A stretch of DNA of 64,000 bases from Aurantiochytrium sp. KH105 (GCA_003116975.1 BGKB01000108.1:62001-126000); one strand, 5' to 3'; counted from the stretch's first letter, positions 33,301-42,641 are shown. Notes: generated from the sequence alone by a model not told the origin. Numbers and translations are program-made.

Positions 33301-36074
33301 ACCATGAGGAGAGCCCAAAAAGCACGTCGCTTGCGCCGTCCATTCTTGGCTTCGTACGGCTTGACGGCGCGAAGGCGTTCAAGACTTAAATCCTCCTCTG
33401 TGTGCTGCGCCGCCACCTTGACAAAAACTTGCTCCAGTGTCGAAATGGAAATCGACAACGTGCACGACAGCTCGGTCTCGAGACGCCGCAAAAGACCTGG
33501 AAAAGCCGACATGCTCGAAAACGGGAGGCCAAAATGCAACTCCCGCGCATCCCTCCCCAAGCCATTATCGCTTGCGCTCTGGTCCACAATCGTGGCACCA
33601 GTCACTTCCTCATGAACGACCGCGGTCACGCGCTGAGGTGTCACCGTCTCAGCCGTATTGGCAATCCCCAGAGGCGCGGAAGGCAAGGCGTCGACTCCAG
33701 ATGCTGGCATGCTTGCCCTCTCTTGAGGCGACTTGGGAAGTCCTACGGTAAGCCGATACCCATCGCCGTATTTGCGCTTAAGCTCCAAAGAGTTGCCCTC
33801 GCAGCACAGCGAGCCATTTGCAATTATGGCAATTTTGTCCCCCAGCACGTCTGCCTCGTCCAGAAAGTGCGTCGTAAGCAGGATGGCGCGCCCCACGCGA
33901 TTGTTCTGAATGACGCTCCAGCATGCTCGTCGCGATACAGGGTCCACACCTGCGGTCATTTCGTCGAGGACGATAATGTCCGTATCGCCGATGAGCGCAA
34001 TCGCCAGACACAGCTTGCGACGCTGACCCCCACTGAGGGTTTTCGCCTTGGCATGCAGCTTGTCCGAGAGCTCAAGCTCAAGCAAGAGATCGTGCGTCGC
34101 GTCCTTGTCAAGTCGTTTGCCCCGCAGCGCCGAAAACAAGTGCAAGTGTTGATGCACCGTCAGAGAAGGGTACAAGATGTCGTGCTGCGGGCACCAACCC
34201 AAGCGGCCGCGGATTGTCTGCATATCTGAGCGGATCGAGAGCCCAAAGACGGAAATGTCTCCTCCTGACGGCTGTACCATGCCCGTAAGCATCTTGATCA
34301 GTGTGCTCTTGCCTGCTCCATTGGGGCCCAGGAGCACAGTGACTTGATCCTTTTCAAAGGACAGAGAAAGGTCGTTCACCGCTTTGCGCTTCCCGCGCAG
34401 CCCATTGATGCGGTATTCCTTGGAAACATTTCTGATGGCCACGCGGCTTGCATCGGCGTACGCCCGGTTAACCTCTGACATCTCCCCTGTAGGAACTTGA
34501 ATCACCACGACGTCCGCGTTAGAAGCGGTCTCCGAATCGGAAAGAGACTCTGCCGGACCCTCGCGCCCGAAGACGTCCTTATCTGCCAAAGTGGACGCAC
34601 TGTGCTCCCGAAAGCCGGCTTTCGAACACGTTTGAGACAGCCAACGGCAAGCACTGCGACTCATCGCCCAAAGCCTTGGAGCCCAAAAGTATAGAGGCCT
34701 CAAGACAAAGTCAGGACGCTCGCGCACGCCAAACTCTTGGGGCACGACCTTGTCGAGATACCATGCGGCAATCAGGTACAAGAAGCCGGCGAGCACGAGA
34801 CGGCGCGAGGCCTCTTCAATCTGAATGAGATCCTCGAGTTGGTTCGTGGCAAAGAGCGAGGCGGCCCGCGCAAAACCCGTGCCCAGCGAGGCATCGTCGA
34901 GCATCGTGTTGACGACGAGCGCCAGACACACGGGCGCGAGATAGCACCCGTTGCGCTGCGCCTCAATGGTGTCCTGGTTCAAAAAGTGAAACGAGGAAAA
35001 GAAGATCAAAAAGGAGACGCAGACGCTGGCAATGGCTGCTGGCCGTGTCTTGCCAAAAAACACAGTCACCAGGAACGCAAATCCTGCCATGGCAAAGACA
35101 AAAGCGAAAAAGAAGAGCGCGAGCGTCGGTACATTCTCATTTGGAAACACGGCGCCATAGTGCGCGAGCACGGCGCAGCCCACAATCATGGGCAAAAACT
35201 TTAACAAAAAGGTAATGAGCCAGGTGCTCATTTGCATCCAATCGCGCATGCCCGAGATGCGCAGGGCTTCCTTCATACGGGTCTGTTTTTCGGCCACGAG
35301 TGAGACCGTCATGTTGGCCACGGGATACGTAAAGGTGATGAGCAGGAAGAGGCCGCCAAAGGGGCGCAGATTTTGGTAAATGAGCTTGCGATTCTCGTCT
35401 GGCGTTGTGAACGCCAGCGTCAGGCCCAAGAGCTCAATGTCATAGTATGTGGTCTCCATGCTTGTGAGTCCGAGCAGCACGCCGGCAAGAGCGCCGACCA
35501 GGACCAAGGCAAAGACTTGGGAGGCGAGTGTCGCAAAGAATCGCTGCCTCCAGAGAATCACATTCTTGCGCAAAAGTGCGCCAAAGGCTCGATGCCGTAG
35601 CACCGTGAGCGAAACGATCGCCGTCAGCACGAGAGCGCCCAGAACTCCGATGAAGGCCGCGTACTCTTCAACTTCGGACGAGCACTTGTACGTGTCAAAG
35701 ACGACCTCGTCGAGCATCTTTTTGCAGTCGCTAGACATTTTCGAGTTCGGGGACAGCTCGCACGTGAGGGCCGCGCTGACGCCGGCGCAGCATTCTGCGC
35801 TCACGTTGTCGGGGTCTGACCCGCACGGGCTCGACGAGTTCACCTGGGGCACTTTGTCTTGTGCATTTTCGTAAAGCTCGTCCCAGGTGCTGTCTTCGCT
35901 GGGCACGGAAAAGTAAAAATCCTCCTCAACTTCGTACGAGACCAGACCGCTCGCGTTGAGGCACGCCGCGTACTCTTCGTCCCTGTCGCTCACGTCCTCG
36001 AGCGTCAGGGACGCCAGCGAGTCCGTGCCAAAACACTCCTCCAGCTGCGCCTGCAGCGTCGCGGAGCCCTCCAT
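30336..36074 (-). CDS. ABCA-subfamily full-length ABC transporter
   Basis: About 1912 residues from the first in-frame ATG at 36074. Full transporter arranged TMD1-NBD1-TMD2-NBD2. An N-terminal Cys-containing region (about 1-125) precedes a hydrophobic segment and the ABCA-type LLRKNVILWRQR motif. TMD1 contains EKQTRMKEALRISGM, typical of ABCA proteins. NBD1 (about 545-760) has Walker A GPNGAGKST, signature LSGGQRRK and Walker B ending DEMTAGVDP, where most relatives have DEPTAG. TMD2 carries a large Cys-rich loop with several Asn-x-Thr/Ser sites between its first two spans. A run of about thirteen Ser (coded at about 31719-31757) lies in the linker before NBD2, which has GVNGAGKST, LSGGNKRK and DEPTSGVDA. 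ABCA proteins move or flip lipids; substrate is unknown here. The frame is open upstream of 36074 without an ATG, so an upstream exon or extension is possible. Confidence 0.9.
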   Translation of the reverse strand: MEGSATLQAQLEECFGTDSLASLTLEDVSDRDEEYAACLNASGLVSYEVEEDFYFSVPSEDSTWDELYENAQDKVPQVNSSSPCGSDPDNVSAECCAGVSAALTCELSPNSKMSSDCKKMLDEVVFDTYKCSSEVEEYAAFIGVLGALVLTAIVSLTVLRHRAFGALLRKNVILWRQRFFATLASQVFALVLVGALAGVLLGLTSMETTYYDIELLGLTLAFTTPDENRKLIYQNLRPFGGLFLLITFTYPVANMTVSLVAEKQTRMKEALRISGMRDWMQMSTWLITFLLKFLPMIVGCAVLAHYGAVFPNENVPTLALFFFAFVFAMAGFAFLVTVFFGKTRPAAIASVCVSFLIFFSSFHFLNQDTIEAQRNGCYLAPVCLALVVNTMLDDASLGTGFARAASLFATNQLEDLIQIEEASRRLVLAGFLYLIAAWYLDKVVPQEFGVRERPDFVLRPLYFWAPRLWAMSRSACRWLSQTCSKAGFREHSASTLADKDVFGREGPAESLSDSETASNADVVVIQVPTGEMSEVNRAYADASRVAIRNVSKEYRINGLRGKRKAVNDLSLSFEKDQVTVLLGPNGAGKSTLIKMLTGMVQPSGGDISVFGLSIRSDMQTIRGRLGWCPQHDILYPSLTVHQHLHLFSALRGKRLDKDATHDLLLELELSDKLHAKAKTLSGGQRRKLCLAIALIGDTDIIVLDEMTAGVDPVSRRACWSVIQNNRVGRAILLTTHFLDEADVLGDKIAIIANGSLCCEGNSLELKRKYGDGYRLTVGLPKSPQERASMPASGVDALPSAPLGIANTAETVTPQRVTAVVHEEVTGATIVDQSASDNGLGRDARELHFGLPFSSMSAFPGLLRRLETELSCTLSISISTLEQVFVKVAAQHTEEDLSLERLRAVKPYEAKNGRRKRRAFWALLMVKRLNIARRDARAFCLLVLLPVLFCCALLLIPDLYLYTLIYSGDGVKAPQGTTACEAMIPSGSLGWADTNSTPAEYSSVAGAHVNTTGRTCCPQVNSTTATVLQTTQFEQCLESLPQCVNVQDAEREQRNCFVHTYSYCYALPWLCKASECCDPRSYKSPYYLCQSATALDPIYLFSDSDESNLNMYCNTREIAVSQEYVNAFVRTIVVFLGFVFPPGSVIAFAVLETEANRETKFQQLVNGVGKATYWGAHWVFDQATTALPVVALPVVLLLTSDVNSMNYTGMVVAQSAQVTAAFVFACVPLAYAMSFSFRRHADALVWMVIVHIVTGGALSVLAYVLKVVPLAVGGLSTKDIIDDYARYVLLLFPGYAFADGLLRAQTQIVDDCASSNPWRNLGRCTNLLANFVDGAAESQVNAALANVTDMTTVEGAYTPNRDEVFLNIIYLCGVAFACWVYLTLRELKVLRGGFWCSCLRRDEVVAAHRRKSASNARAHTEGAVATLSANAVTSTNADSLSSSSSSSSSSSSSSPLAVAREVSERLLVQWGAADVVAERARVQAGDLGGAREADAVQFLGLRKEYKGNGDKVALDDLWLGVGRGEVFGYLGVNGAGKSTTIKLLTGAEAPTRGSATVLGHSIRTQLGAARRSLGYCPQHESLYELLTVREHLKMYAMIRGLPEWREAVQSGVERMQLKRFEHVIAKQLSGGNKRKLSAAIAMLGSPEVIVLDEPTSGVDALSQRFMWDVVRDTTQRTRSAVLLVSHSMPEVEALSTRIGVLIGGRLRALGTSSELKAQYGSTMVVEVTLAQATGQLAPPTRLLRDDYVYPSQLRAICEALGAASRCEALQQGGRACSSPVGFALNTAEVGRVSWLEFERWWLQEDAVEGLQRVLRRAWGPRQTGASSSSSTTTAKEVSTSRVKVSTPGLDSGVELVDRHGQHLVFSVPRGAVPVADIFEFLERRQHALGIVSYSVSTAGLEAVFKSVVEHASA

Positions 36075-38025
36075 GTCGCCCGAGACCGGCGACCTCGGCG
36101 CCGCGCTCGGCTCGGGTTTTGCCGCCGCGCTCGAGCCTCCCGCGTCCTTCGTGGTGCAGGGCGCGAGGAACGATGGTTCAAAACCGACTTCAAAACCAAG
36201 ATGGCAACCCGGCGGTGTCACGACGCCGCTCCGACCGAGCGCGCCGGATCCCGCGGCCCCGTGCGCACGGCCTGGTCCGCGGCCGGCCGGCTGCCCTGCC
36301 CTGCGCTGCCCTGCCCGGGCCGCCGTCTCGCGCCGCGGTGCCCGCGCGCGGCTGCGGCGGCCTGCTGCGTCGCGGGCGAGGCGCCGTCGCGGGCGGGACG
36401 CGCGCCGGGGTCGCCGGGGTCGCGCCGTTCGTTCTCAGATTGGCGGCGGTGACGCACGAAGAGAGGACGCAGAGCAGAGTAAGAGAGGATAAGAGAGAGA
36501 GAGGGAGGTGAGAGGAGTGCGTGCTCGGGGTTATAGAGGATAGAGCAGCGGTCAAGAGAGGCAGTTCGGCAGCCTGAAACAGGGCCAGGGCGGAGGAGGT
36601 CTTGTGCACGCACGCTGTGCAGCTGCGCGCTTTGCAGGCTTGGACATGTGCATGTGTAGTACTGGACGGAGTGGCTTGTTGGCGTTGTGCGTCGTGGGTC
36701 GTGGGCGGGAGATGACAACGTAACTTCTGGGAAGGAAGGCGGCTGCGACACGCCAAGGAACGATGTTCATCGACGAGCTTACCGGTCATCTTGTCGGCGG
36801 CCACTGACACTGGTGGCACTCGCGAGGGGCGCTTTGCTGTAAAGAACTCCGGCCGAACTCGAGGCCGTACATCGCGGCGACGGTCGCCGATGCGACTCGC
36901 AGCGACCTGAATGCGCGACCACGACGTCGACCGCCACCCCTCGCAAGAGCATTCTTCGCTCGCCACTCCGTCCATTGGCCGTCGCCCTTCCCATCCACCG
37001 TCTTCGTCAATTCGGCCCAGCACTCCTCGTGTCGCGCTTCTCGCGCCCAAGCGAGCGGCCCAACTCGAGACCGGTCTCGAGACGCAATGCGTCAGCCGCC
37101 CTCGTGATGTCGATGAGGACCAGGAAGGCGGTGACTTTGGCGGCCTCTCTCTCCCTCATCACCAACCGCGATGGCGGCTCGCAAAGCATAACCACACGCA
37201 GAGCAGAGCAGAGCAGAGCAGAGCAGAACAGAGCAGAGCAGAGCGGAACGCTGGGGCACTGGGGCGCGACGCGGCGCCGGCAAGCGGCCGGGAACTTGGG
37301 CCGATGAAGCCCAGGCGGCTCGGCCGGGTGCAGGGCGGCAGGAGGAAGCCTTCCTGGCCTGCCTGCTTCCATCCCAGGCCGGTCGGCAGGAAGGCCCGCG
37401 CGTCGTTTGTTGCAGCAGCACAGCAGCTGTTGATCGATGCCAAGGTACTAGATGGGATGTATGATAGCGAGACAGCCGCCACCATGGTCGGGCTTTATTT
37501 ATTGTTAGGCCTATACTGGGTTCATATTTTGTTGCCCCCCATGGCAAGGCGACTTTTTTTAGTAAAGGAAAAAAGAAAGGGAAGAGAATGAGAGGGACGC
37601 CTGCGAGTTTTCTATGTGAGGAAATGCCGTCGCAGACGGTCTGTGTCGACTGTGGCCAGTATTGGGCCGGCGCTAATAGGGACATATTTAGTATGTCTCA
37701 GGGATCTACTTCTTCCAAAAGAATGACAATTAATGACTGTGGTGAACTTAAGCCACTTCACATCCTAAAAGTCTCGACCCCCAAACAGTCGAATGTGGGA
37801 GAATATGCTATAAGTTTCGGGTAAACCATGAGAGGGCGCTACGACTTGCTCCACTGAATTTTCTTTCGAATATTTCCACCACCTATACACTGACTTGAAT
37901 ATTCTTGTTTTACTATGCCACTTGATAAAAGGCTCGTAGCAGTGACCATACCGCCGTGAATATATACAAGACTTTTTCCGTTTGTGGTTGCGTTGCGTAA
38001 GCAGCACAAGCAGCAATCTTGCATC
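36075..38025. other. 5' region of ABCA gene and transition into a low-GC block
   Basis: The first 400 bp are very GC-rich and open in several minus-strand frames. One near 36420-36500 encodes a short hydrophobic segment that might belong to an upstream ABCA exon, but no splice signals can be fixed. An AGAGC array lies at 37199-37245. From about 37480 GC falls. A 78-codon plus-strand frame at 37588-37824 has two Cys (CVDCG) but no identifiable domain. Confidence 0.45.
37199..37245. repeat. AGAGC pentanucleotide array
   Basis: About nine AGAGC-register units with one AGAAC variant. Confidence 0.9.
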
Positions 38026-38244
38026 ATGGACGACTTCGCGACGCCTGACATCTTTGCAGAGGCCTTTAAAGAGCCTGAAGAAGACGGCGATGCGAATGTT
38101 TCCGCGAACAATGATAAATCTTCCCGTTTGAAGCGCGTCCGTCCCTCCGAACGCGACTTCATGAAGGCTTGCATCGAGGGGGTGGAGGCGATGCGCGATA
38201 AGAAGGCTCTTCAACGCTTCTGCACAAACAACGACCATTCCTGA
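38026..38244 (+). CDS. Short unrecognised frame at the left of the Ulp1-like relic
   Basis: 72-codon frame from ATG 38026 ending in TGA at 38242-38244. The product is hydrophilic, with an acidic stretch (EPEEDGD) and a basic KRVRPSERDF segment. It lies in the same lower-GC island as the broken Ulp1-like gene, about 310 bp upstream and in a different frame. It could be the N-terminal remnant of that gene or an independent small gene. No family is recognised. Confidence 0.3.
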   Translation: MDDFATPDIFAEAFKEPEEDGDANVSANNDKSSRLKRVRPSERDFMKACIEGVEAMRDKKALQRFCTNNDHS

Positions 38245-38552
38245 TTCTTTCGGCCATCAAGACACGGAAGTCAACCAGAGAAAGGCCGATTCATGACCCG
38301 AGCAGTTGCCCTATGGTGGCCGTCGGAGATCTTTGAGGAAATGCAAGGGCGACGCATCATTTGCCCCCAAGTGCGAGCGATGCATCAGTCGCGCCAAGGG
38401 CACATGAATTTCCTTTGGTGAGCTCCGAGAGGTCATCTCCTTCTCCTCCACGTGTCTTCTTCTTGGGCGTGAGTACCGCTGTCCTGCCGTCAACTGCAAT
38501 GCCTCTTTCCGGTACACCGGCGAGAGGTTCTTGAAGCAGTGCCCCGAGTTGA

Positions 38553-39406
38553 CTTAGCTTCGCTTCTCCATCATTTAATAACATCCTCGAAGATGCTACA
38601 GATCTGGTCTTTTCTTTAGCTCGAGCCTCATCTGCAATTTATTCGCGTTATCGCATTGACGATCGCGAGGCACTGCGCGTTAGCATTCTCCGCGACCTTG
38701 TTGGTGATGGGCCCACACATTGTTTGAGCAACACGATCGTTGACGCTTTCATGAATATTTGGCGGCTCGGGAGCACTACAGGCCAGACTCAACTCCAAGA
38801 AGAGCCATTTTCGTGTATAAAGGAGGTTGTCACTTCGACCAGCATGCTTGGCGAGTGACTTTGAAAAGGTGGGCCAAGTCTTCTCAAGAATTCGAGCAGA
38901 TGTTCGATGGAAATCCGCTCGGTGTGACTGGCAAAGCTGAGATCGTCAACCCGGTCCTATATGGAGCCCATTAGGGCCTCATTTATCTGGGCCTGAAGCC
39001 AAAGGCTCTCTTTGTGTACGACCCGCGCAACGCTCTTGGGTCTCTTTCAAACTTCACCAAGAAAGTGAGTGACTGCGCCATTAGCTTCAGAAAAGTCGTC
39101 TTAGGGTCAGAAGGTGAAGCTGTGCTTCCTTGTGGCTTTCAAGGTGTGAACAACAATACAGACAGCGGCATTTTCGTCATGTGCGTCATCAATGCACTTC
39201 TTACCCTTTCTGACGAAGTCGACAAAGCTCACGAGAAGGTGCAGCCGAAATCTGGCCATTCTACGCTCAATAATGTCCGGGGAGGCATCGCTTTGACATT
39301 TGAAGATATCTTAAATGACGCTGTCAGTCTAGAAGAGGCCAAAGTTGCAGGAACGCGCGATGCGCATCTCCAATCCTTCATTCAAGATCAGCTTAATGTA
39401 CCCTAG
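38553..39406 (+). pseudogene. Broken Ulp1-like (peptidase C48) gene, probable mobile-element relic
   Basis: Two adjoining reading frames give a recognisable Ulp1/SENP-type cysteine-protease layout. Bases 38553 to about 38758 contain LSNTIVDAFMNI, resembling the LxDxxID-type start of the domain. A one-base frameshift at about 38758 leads into 38759-39406. In that frame the catalytic His codon (38969-38971) is followed by an in-frame TAG (38972-38974) where the family has Trp. The Asp is at 39020 (YDPRN) and the oxyanion Gln at 39140. The nucleophile position reads Asp-Ser-Gly (Ser codon 39164) instead of Asp-Cys-Gly. Frameshift, stop and lost Cys all argue for a dead gene. Such domains are often carried by eukaryotic DNA transposons. 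No terminal inverted repeats or target-site duplications were found, so the element type is open. Confidence 0.65.
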
Positions 39407-39921
39407 CTTTCAGGCCGTTGATGGCGGTTTCACCGGAAGTTAAACAGCAACCGACTTTTAGTCCCCTAAAAAAACTCCTTAATGGTCTAAGGTGACACGA
39501 CACCGGCCCTATACTGCAGCTCGCAGTTTTCCGATGAAGAGGAATGAGAATGCGAAACGGCATGCATTAGGCTATGCCATCCCATGCCATGCCATCCCAT
39601 GCCATGCCATCACATGCCGTCCCAATCGAGGCGATGGCAACATCGACCGAGCTTCTGTGATGAGGACCTCGTTCGCGTCGCTGGCAGTGGCCATGGTGGG
39701 TGGCAATGACCATCGCTGATGACGATGACTTGAACTGTAGCGTCGGACCGTTGGCGGAGCCCATCGATCCTGAACTGCAGCAAACCAGAGCGCAGGCACG
39801 CACGCCAGGCCAAAGCACGGCCGAACAGCGCGGCCGCGAGAAGAGACAGCAGAGTCTGCGAGCGACAAGCACAGCGCGCGCACGCCGGCCGCGCGCAGGC
39901 GATAAGATAAGATAAGATAAG
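39407..39921. other. Intergenic region upstream of the Ies6-like gene
   Basis: Starts with the AT-richer tail of the Ulp1-like island, then CCATG/CCATC repeats (about 39574-39626), then GC-rich sequence, ending in GATAA repeats directly against the next start codon. The last 200 bp are the likely promoter and 5' untranslated region of the Ies6-like gene. Confidence 0.5.
39901..39920 (+). repeat. GATAA x4 array abutting a start codon
   Basis: Four perfect GATAA units fill 39901-39920 and the next gene's ATG is at 39922. Read across units they give repeated GATAAG, the consensus of GATA-type zinc-finger factors. Position this close to the start would usually be 5' untranslated sequence, so a regulatory role is speculative. 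Confidence 0.7.
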
Positions 39922-40776
39922 ATGGCGCGCGACGAATGGGGCAGCACGCTGCAAGATGAGCTCGGCGTGCAGCTGCCCGCGCAAGAGGCGGGGCGACGAC
40001 GAACGACGCGCGCAGACGCCGAAAAGCGCGAGCGGAGACAAAAGACGCGGCGCTGGACGGCCTACGACGGCGTCGACGCCCTGCAGCGCAAACGCGAGAG
40101 CAGGCTCGAGCGTCTCGAGTGCACAAACGTTGGCGACGCCCTCGTCGAAGGCGACGACGACGGCGCTGGCGACGGCGCAGACAGCGACGAGTTCGTCGAT
40201 CTCGAGTCTGACGCAGACTCTGACGATTCGAGCGATGACGAGGACGATGGTAATGGCGACGGCAAGCCGAAGCGAAAGCGCAAACGCGCAGCAAGCAAAA
40301 AGGCCAAGGCCAAGATGAAAAAGGGCAATTCCAAAGCAGCCAGCGGTTCTGGAAAAGCGTCCGCAGCCACGGCATCGAAATCCAGAAAAAGGTCACGATC
40401 TGCCACGAATAACCGAGCAAATGAGCCCCGCCGCAAGCTTCGATCGCTCATGGATATTCTTCTCGATGAAAATGCCAACAAACTTAGTACCGTGGACTCT
40501 CTGCAAGCTCTCGACACGCCTGACTACTTTAACGCACGCGCCGGGCCACCGCGTTATCCTGCACGCAGGCTTTGTGCTGTCACCGGCGTGCCGGCGCCCT
40601 ACAAAGATCCTGAGAGTGGGCTTTATTATGCGCATGGGCGTGCCTTTGAGCAACTTCGCGAACAGCCTCCTCCTTGGGTCAAGGCATCTGCTACGGCTCC
40701 TTTTCATGAGGCTATGCGTATTATTGCAGACGAGCGCACTCTTCAACGTGGGAGATTATCCAAAGAGTCCGCATAG
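39922..40776 (+). CDS. INO80 complex subunit C / Ies6-like protein (YL1-C domain)
   Basis: 284 residues. A YL1-C domain (about 212-250) contains RRLCAVTGVPAPYKDP and GLYYAHGRAFEQLR, the pattern shared by Ies6/INO80C and Vps72/YL1. It is preceded by RRKLRSLMDIL (about 172-182) and a short YFN motif before the domain, an order seen in Ies6 proteins. Ies6 works with Arp5 in the INO80 chromatin remodeller, so nuclear location is expected. The N-terminal half is highly charged: an acidic Asp/Ser block (about 74-112), then Lys-rich sequence that could be a nuclear localisation signal. The protein is longer than yeast Ies6 mainly because of these charged segments. A Vps72/YL1 identity is less likely given the size and the C-terminal position of the domain. 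Confidence 0.75.
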   Translation: MARDEWGSTLQDELGVQLPAQEAGRRRTTRADAEKRERRQKTRRWTAYDGVDALQRKRESRLERLECTNVGDALVEGDDDGAGDGADSDEFVDLESDADSDDSSDDEDDGNGDGKPKRKRKRAASKKAKAKMKKGNSKAASGSGKASAATASKSRKRSRSATNNRANEPRRKLRSLMDILLDENANKLSTVDSLQALDTPDYFNARAGPPRYPARRLCAVTGVPAPYKDPESGLYYAHGRAFEQLREQPPPWVKASATAPFHEAMRIIADERTLQRGRLSKESA

Positions 40777-41231
40777 ACAAATCAACCAATCAAAAAAGCA
40801 AACAAATTAGTGTATGTATGAATTTCTGTCACCGTGCAATTCAGCTTCCCTCTTGCCCCTTGTACATAATAGACATAAAAAGCGTGAGAGCTTGTGTGCC
40901 ACTCCTGTCGTATGTCAAGTCTTCACGTTCGACTGTGCAGCTTCAGCAAACAGCGCACTTTTGCTGCTCAGAATTTTGGTGAGAGACTTGCCGTTTTTGT
41001 GCGCTTGCCGATCTTGTGTGCTTGCCGATCTTGTGTGCTTGCCGATCTTGTTTGCTTGCTATTTGCTGCATGTATGCTGCCCGCTGCATGCAATTTCCGG
41101 TTTGCTGCGTGTTAAATTTTTGGTTTGCTTTTCATTGTTGCTTGCAAGTTGCTTGCAATGCCATGTTTTTGGTATGCTTGCTTGCGATGGGCGGCTCGGC
41201 AATCCGTTTTGAGCGTTGTTGTGCAAAAAAC
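40777..41231. other. Intergenic region upstream of MoaC
   Basis: AT-richer 455-bp spacer between two plus-strand genes. It holds three 17-bp tandem units (41003-41053) and TTGCT-type repeats to about 41170. The MoaC frame is open upstream through this repeat, encoding Cys/Leu-rich nonsense, and should not be counted as protein. Confidence 0.55.
41003..41053. repeat. 17-bp tandem repeat, three units
   Basis: GCTTGCCGATCTTGTGT at 41003-41019 and 41020-41036, then a third copy at 41037-41053 with one change (TTT for TGT). It lies about 180 bp upstream of the MoaC start. Confidence 0.9.
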
Positions 41232-41822
41232 ATGCTCGCAAGGCAGACCGTGCGATGCGTGGCGCGCGGGGCGGGGGCGCGGCGCGGCTTCCATGCTACA
41301 GCCGCAAGACGCGCGGCGGGCGGCTCGAAGCTGTCTCATATCGATGAGACGCGCAATGAGCCAACCATGGTAGATGTAGGCGGAAAGCGTGTGACTCGGC
41401 GCACCGCGCACGCGCAGACGGTGGTGTCGCTGCCTCAGAACATTGTAGATTTGTTCACATCGCCCACCGACCTGCAAGGCCCAAAGGGACCTGTTCTGAC
41501 GACAGCAATCATCGCCGGCGTGCAAGGCGCCAAGGCCACGAGCCAGCTCATTCCTTTTTGTCATCCGCTGCCCCTTGACCGCGTCGACGTGCGCATGGAG
41601 CTGCGCGGCCAGGACCTCATTATTGATTGCGAGACCGCGTGCACTCATAAGACAGGGGTTGAAATGGAGGCGCTCACTGGCGCCAGCGTTGCGGCACTCT
41701 GCGTGTACGACATGTGCAAGGCGCTTTCGCACGAAATTGTCATTCGCGAGACCAAGCTCCTCTCCAAGACGGGGGGCAAGAGCGACTTTACGCATTCTGA
41801 GCACAAGGAGCAAACGAAATGA
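41232..41822 (+). CDS. moaC: Cyclic pyranopterin monophosphate synthase MoaC, probably mitochondrial
   Basis: 196 residues. With MoaA it carries out the first step of molybdenum-cofactor synthesis, converting the MoaA product to cyclic pyranopterin monophosphate. Conserved elements: LSHIDE and MVDVGGK at the domain start (about 36-55), K85 (GPKG), H111 (CHPL), GVEMEAL with E144 and E146, and YDMCK with D160 and K163. These match the catalytic residues described for bacterial MoaC. The domain is preceded by about 35 Arg/Ala-rich residues without acidic residues (LARQTVRCVARGAGARRGF), a good mitochondrial presequence. The ATG at 41232 was chosen for this; an in-frame ATG at 41187 would add 15 residues. 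In many eukaryotes MoaC is fused to or encoded with MoaA; no MoaA is seen in this window. Confidence 0.95.
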   Translation: MLARQTVRCVARGAGARRGFHATAARRAAGGSKLSHIDETRNEPTMVDVGGKRVTRRTAHAQTVVSLPQNIVDLFTSPTDLQGPKGPVLTTAIIAGVQGAKATSQLIPFCHPLPLDRVDVRMELRGQDLIIDCETACTHKTGVEMEALTGASVAALCVYDMCKALSHEIVIRETKLLSKTGGKSDFTHSEHKEQTK

Positions 41823-42641
41823 AATGCTGCACTGAAAATGTGAATGTGAGGTTAGTGTTTGCTGCATCTGTGATGCTTTATTTGCAGAGATGGAAGGAAC
41901 AAGCAAGATAGCAGCAAAGCCACCAAGGTACTGCATGCCAAAAGTTTAAAGTCAGAAACTGGCTTCAGTCACACAGACGATCCTTTGTGTGCGTGTGTGC
42001 GCGCACGCATACGAGATGGGTCAACGGATGAGCCGAAGATTGAAAGTAAGGATCACTGCAGGTTCTCATGGCTCGGGCTCAAAAGAGAATCGCATCATGT
42101 GGCCGTAGGCCTGATCCACAGAAGTGGTGACGCATCGGTAGCGTTGGATGTTGGAGAAAGTGCAGAGAGTTTGAAGTTGAGCACGCCATGCGTCGAATAT
42201 TTGCAGGTATACACGACTGACATGATGATCACAAGAAACGTTGTCAAAGTCGAATGAGATGAAGGCAACTTTGTGCGAATGACAAAGTCCAATCGGTAGA
42301 GGGAGGACCCCGACACAAGATAGGATCGGTGAGCGTTTTATGTTAACGCGGAGCAAAGACCGATCAATGACAATAGATAAAAGCAAATCAAAGATCTCAT
42401 TATTGCGAAAGGAATTTTGGAAAAGTGGGGCGCGGAGAAAAACATAGTCATGGAGAGAAAGCGCAGAGCCAGAAGATGGTCAGCCAGGTTGCCAGCCCGT
42501 CAGCTCAAAGGACTCGAGTGGCAGGGCGCCTTGTGGCAAGCACTCTGAGTTGGGATGGTTTTTAAAAAGAAGAGAAGAGAAGTGATCGAACGAAGGGTGA
42601 CGGAAAAGTAGAGGATTTGCAGCATCAAACCGCAAAGCTTT
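41823..42641. other. Convergent 3' region between MoaC and the EF-hand gene
   Basis: AT-richer spacer of about 820 bp between genes that point at each other. Two overlapping frames on opposite strands (plus about 41985-42257, minus 42066-42386) have reasonable amino-acid composition but no recognisable motif, and they cannot both be real. Most of this is expected to be untranslated sequence. Confidence 0.45.

Noticed and set aside
36190-37050. 286-codon minus-strand frame upstream of the ABCA gene with a signal-like hydrophobic stretch
   Set aside because: It is in a different frame from the transporter and only the short hydrophobic segment is suggestive. It may be 5' untranslated sequence or part of an upstream exon, which sequence alone cannot settle.
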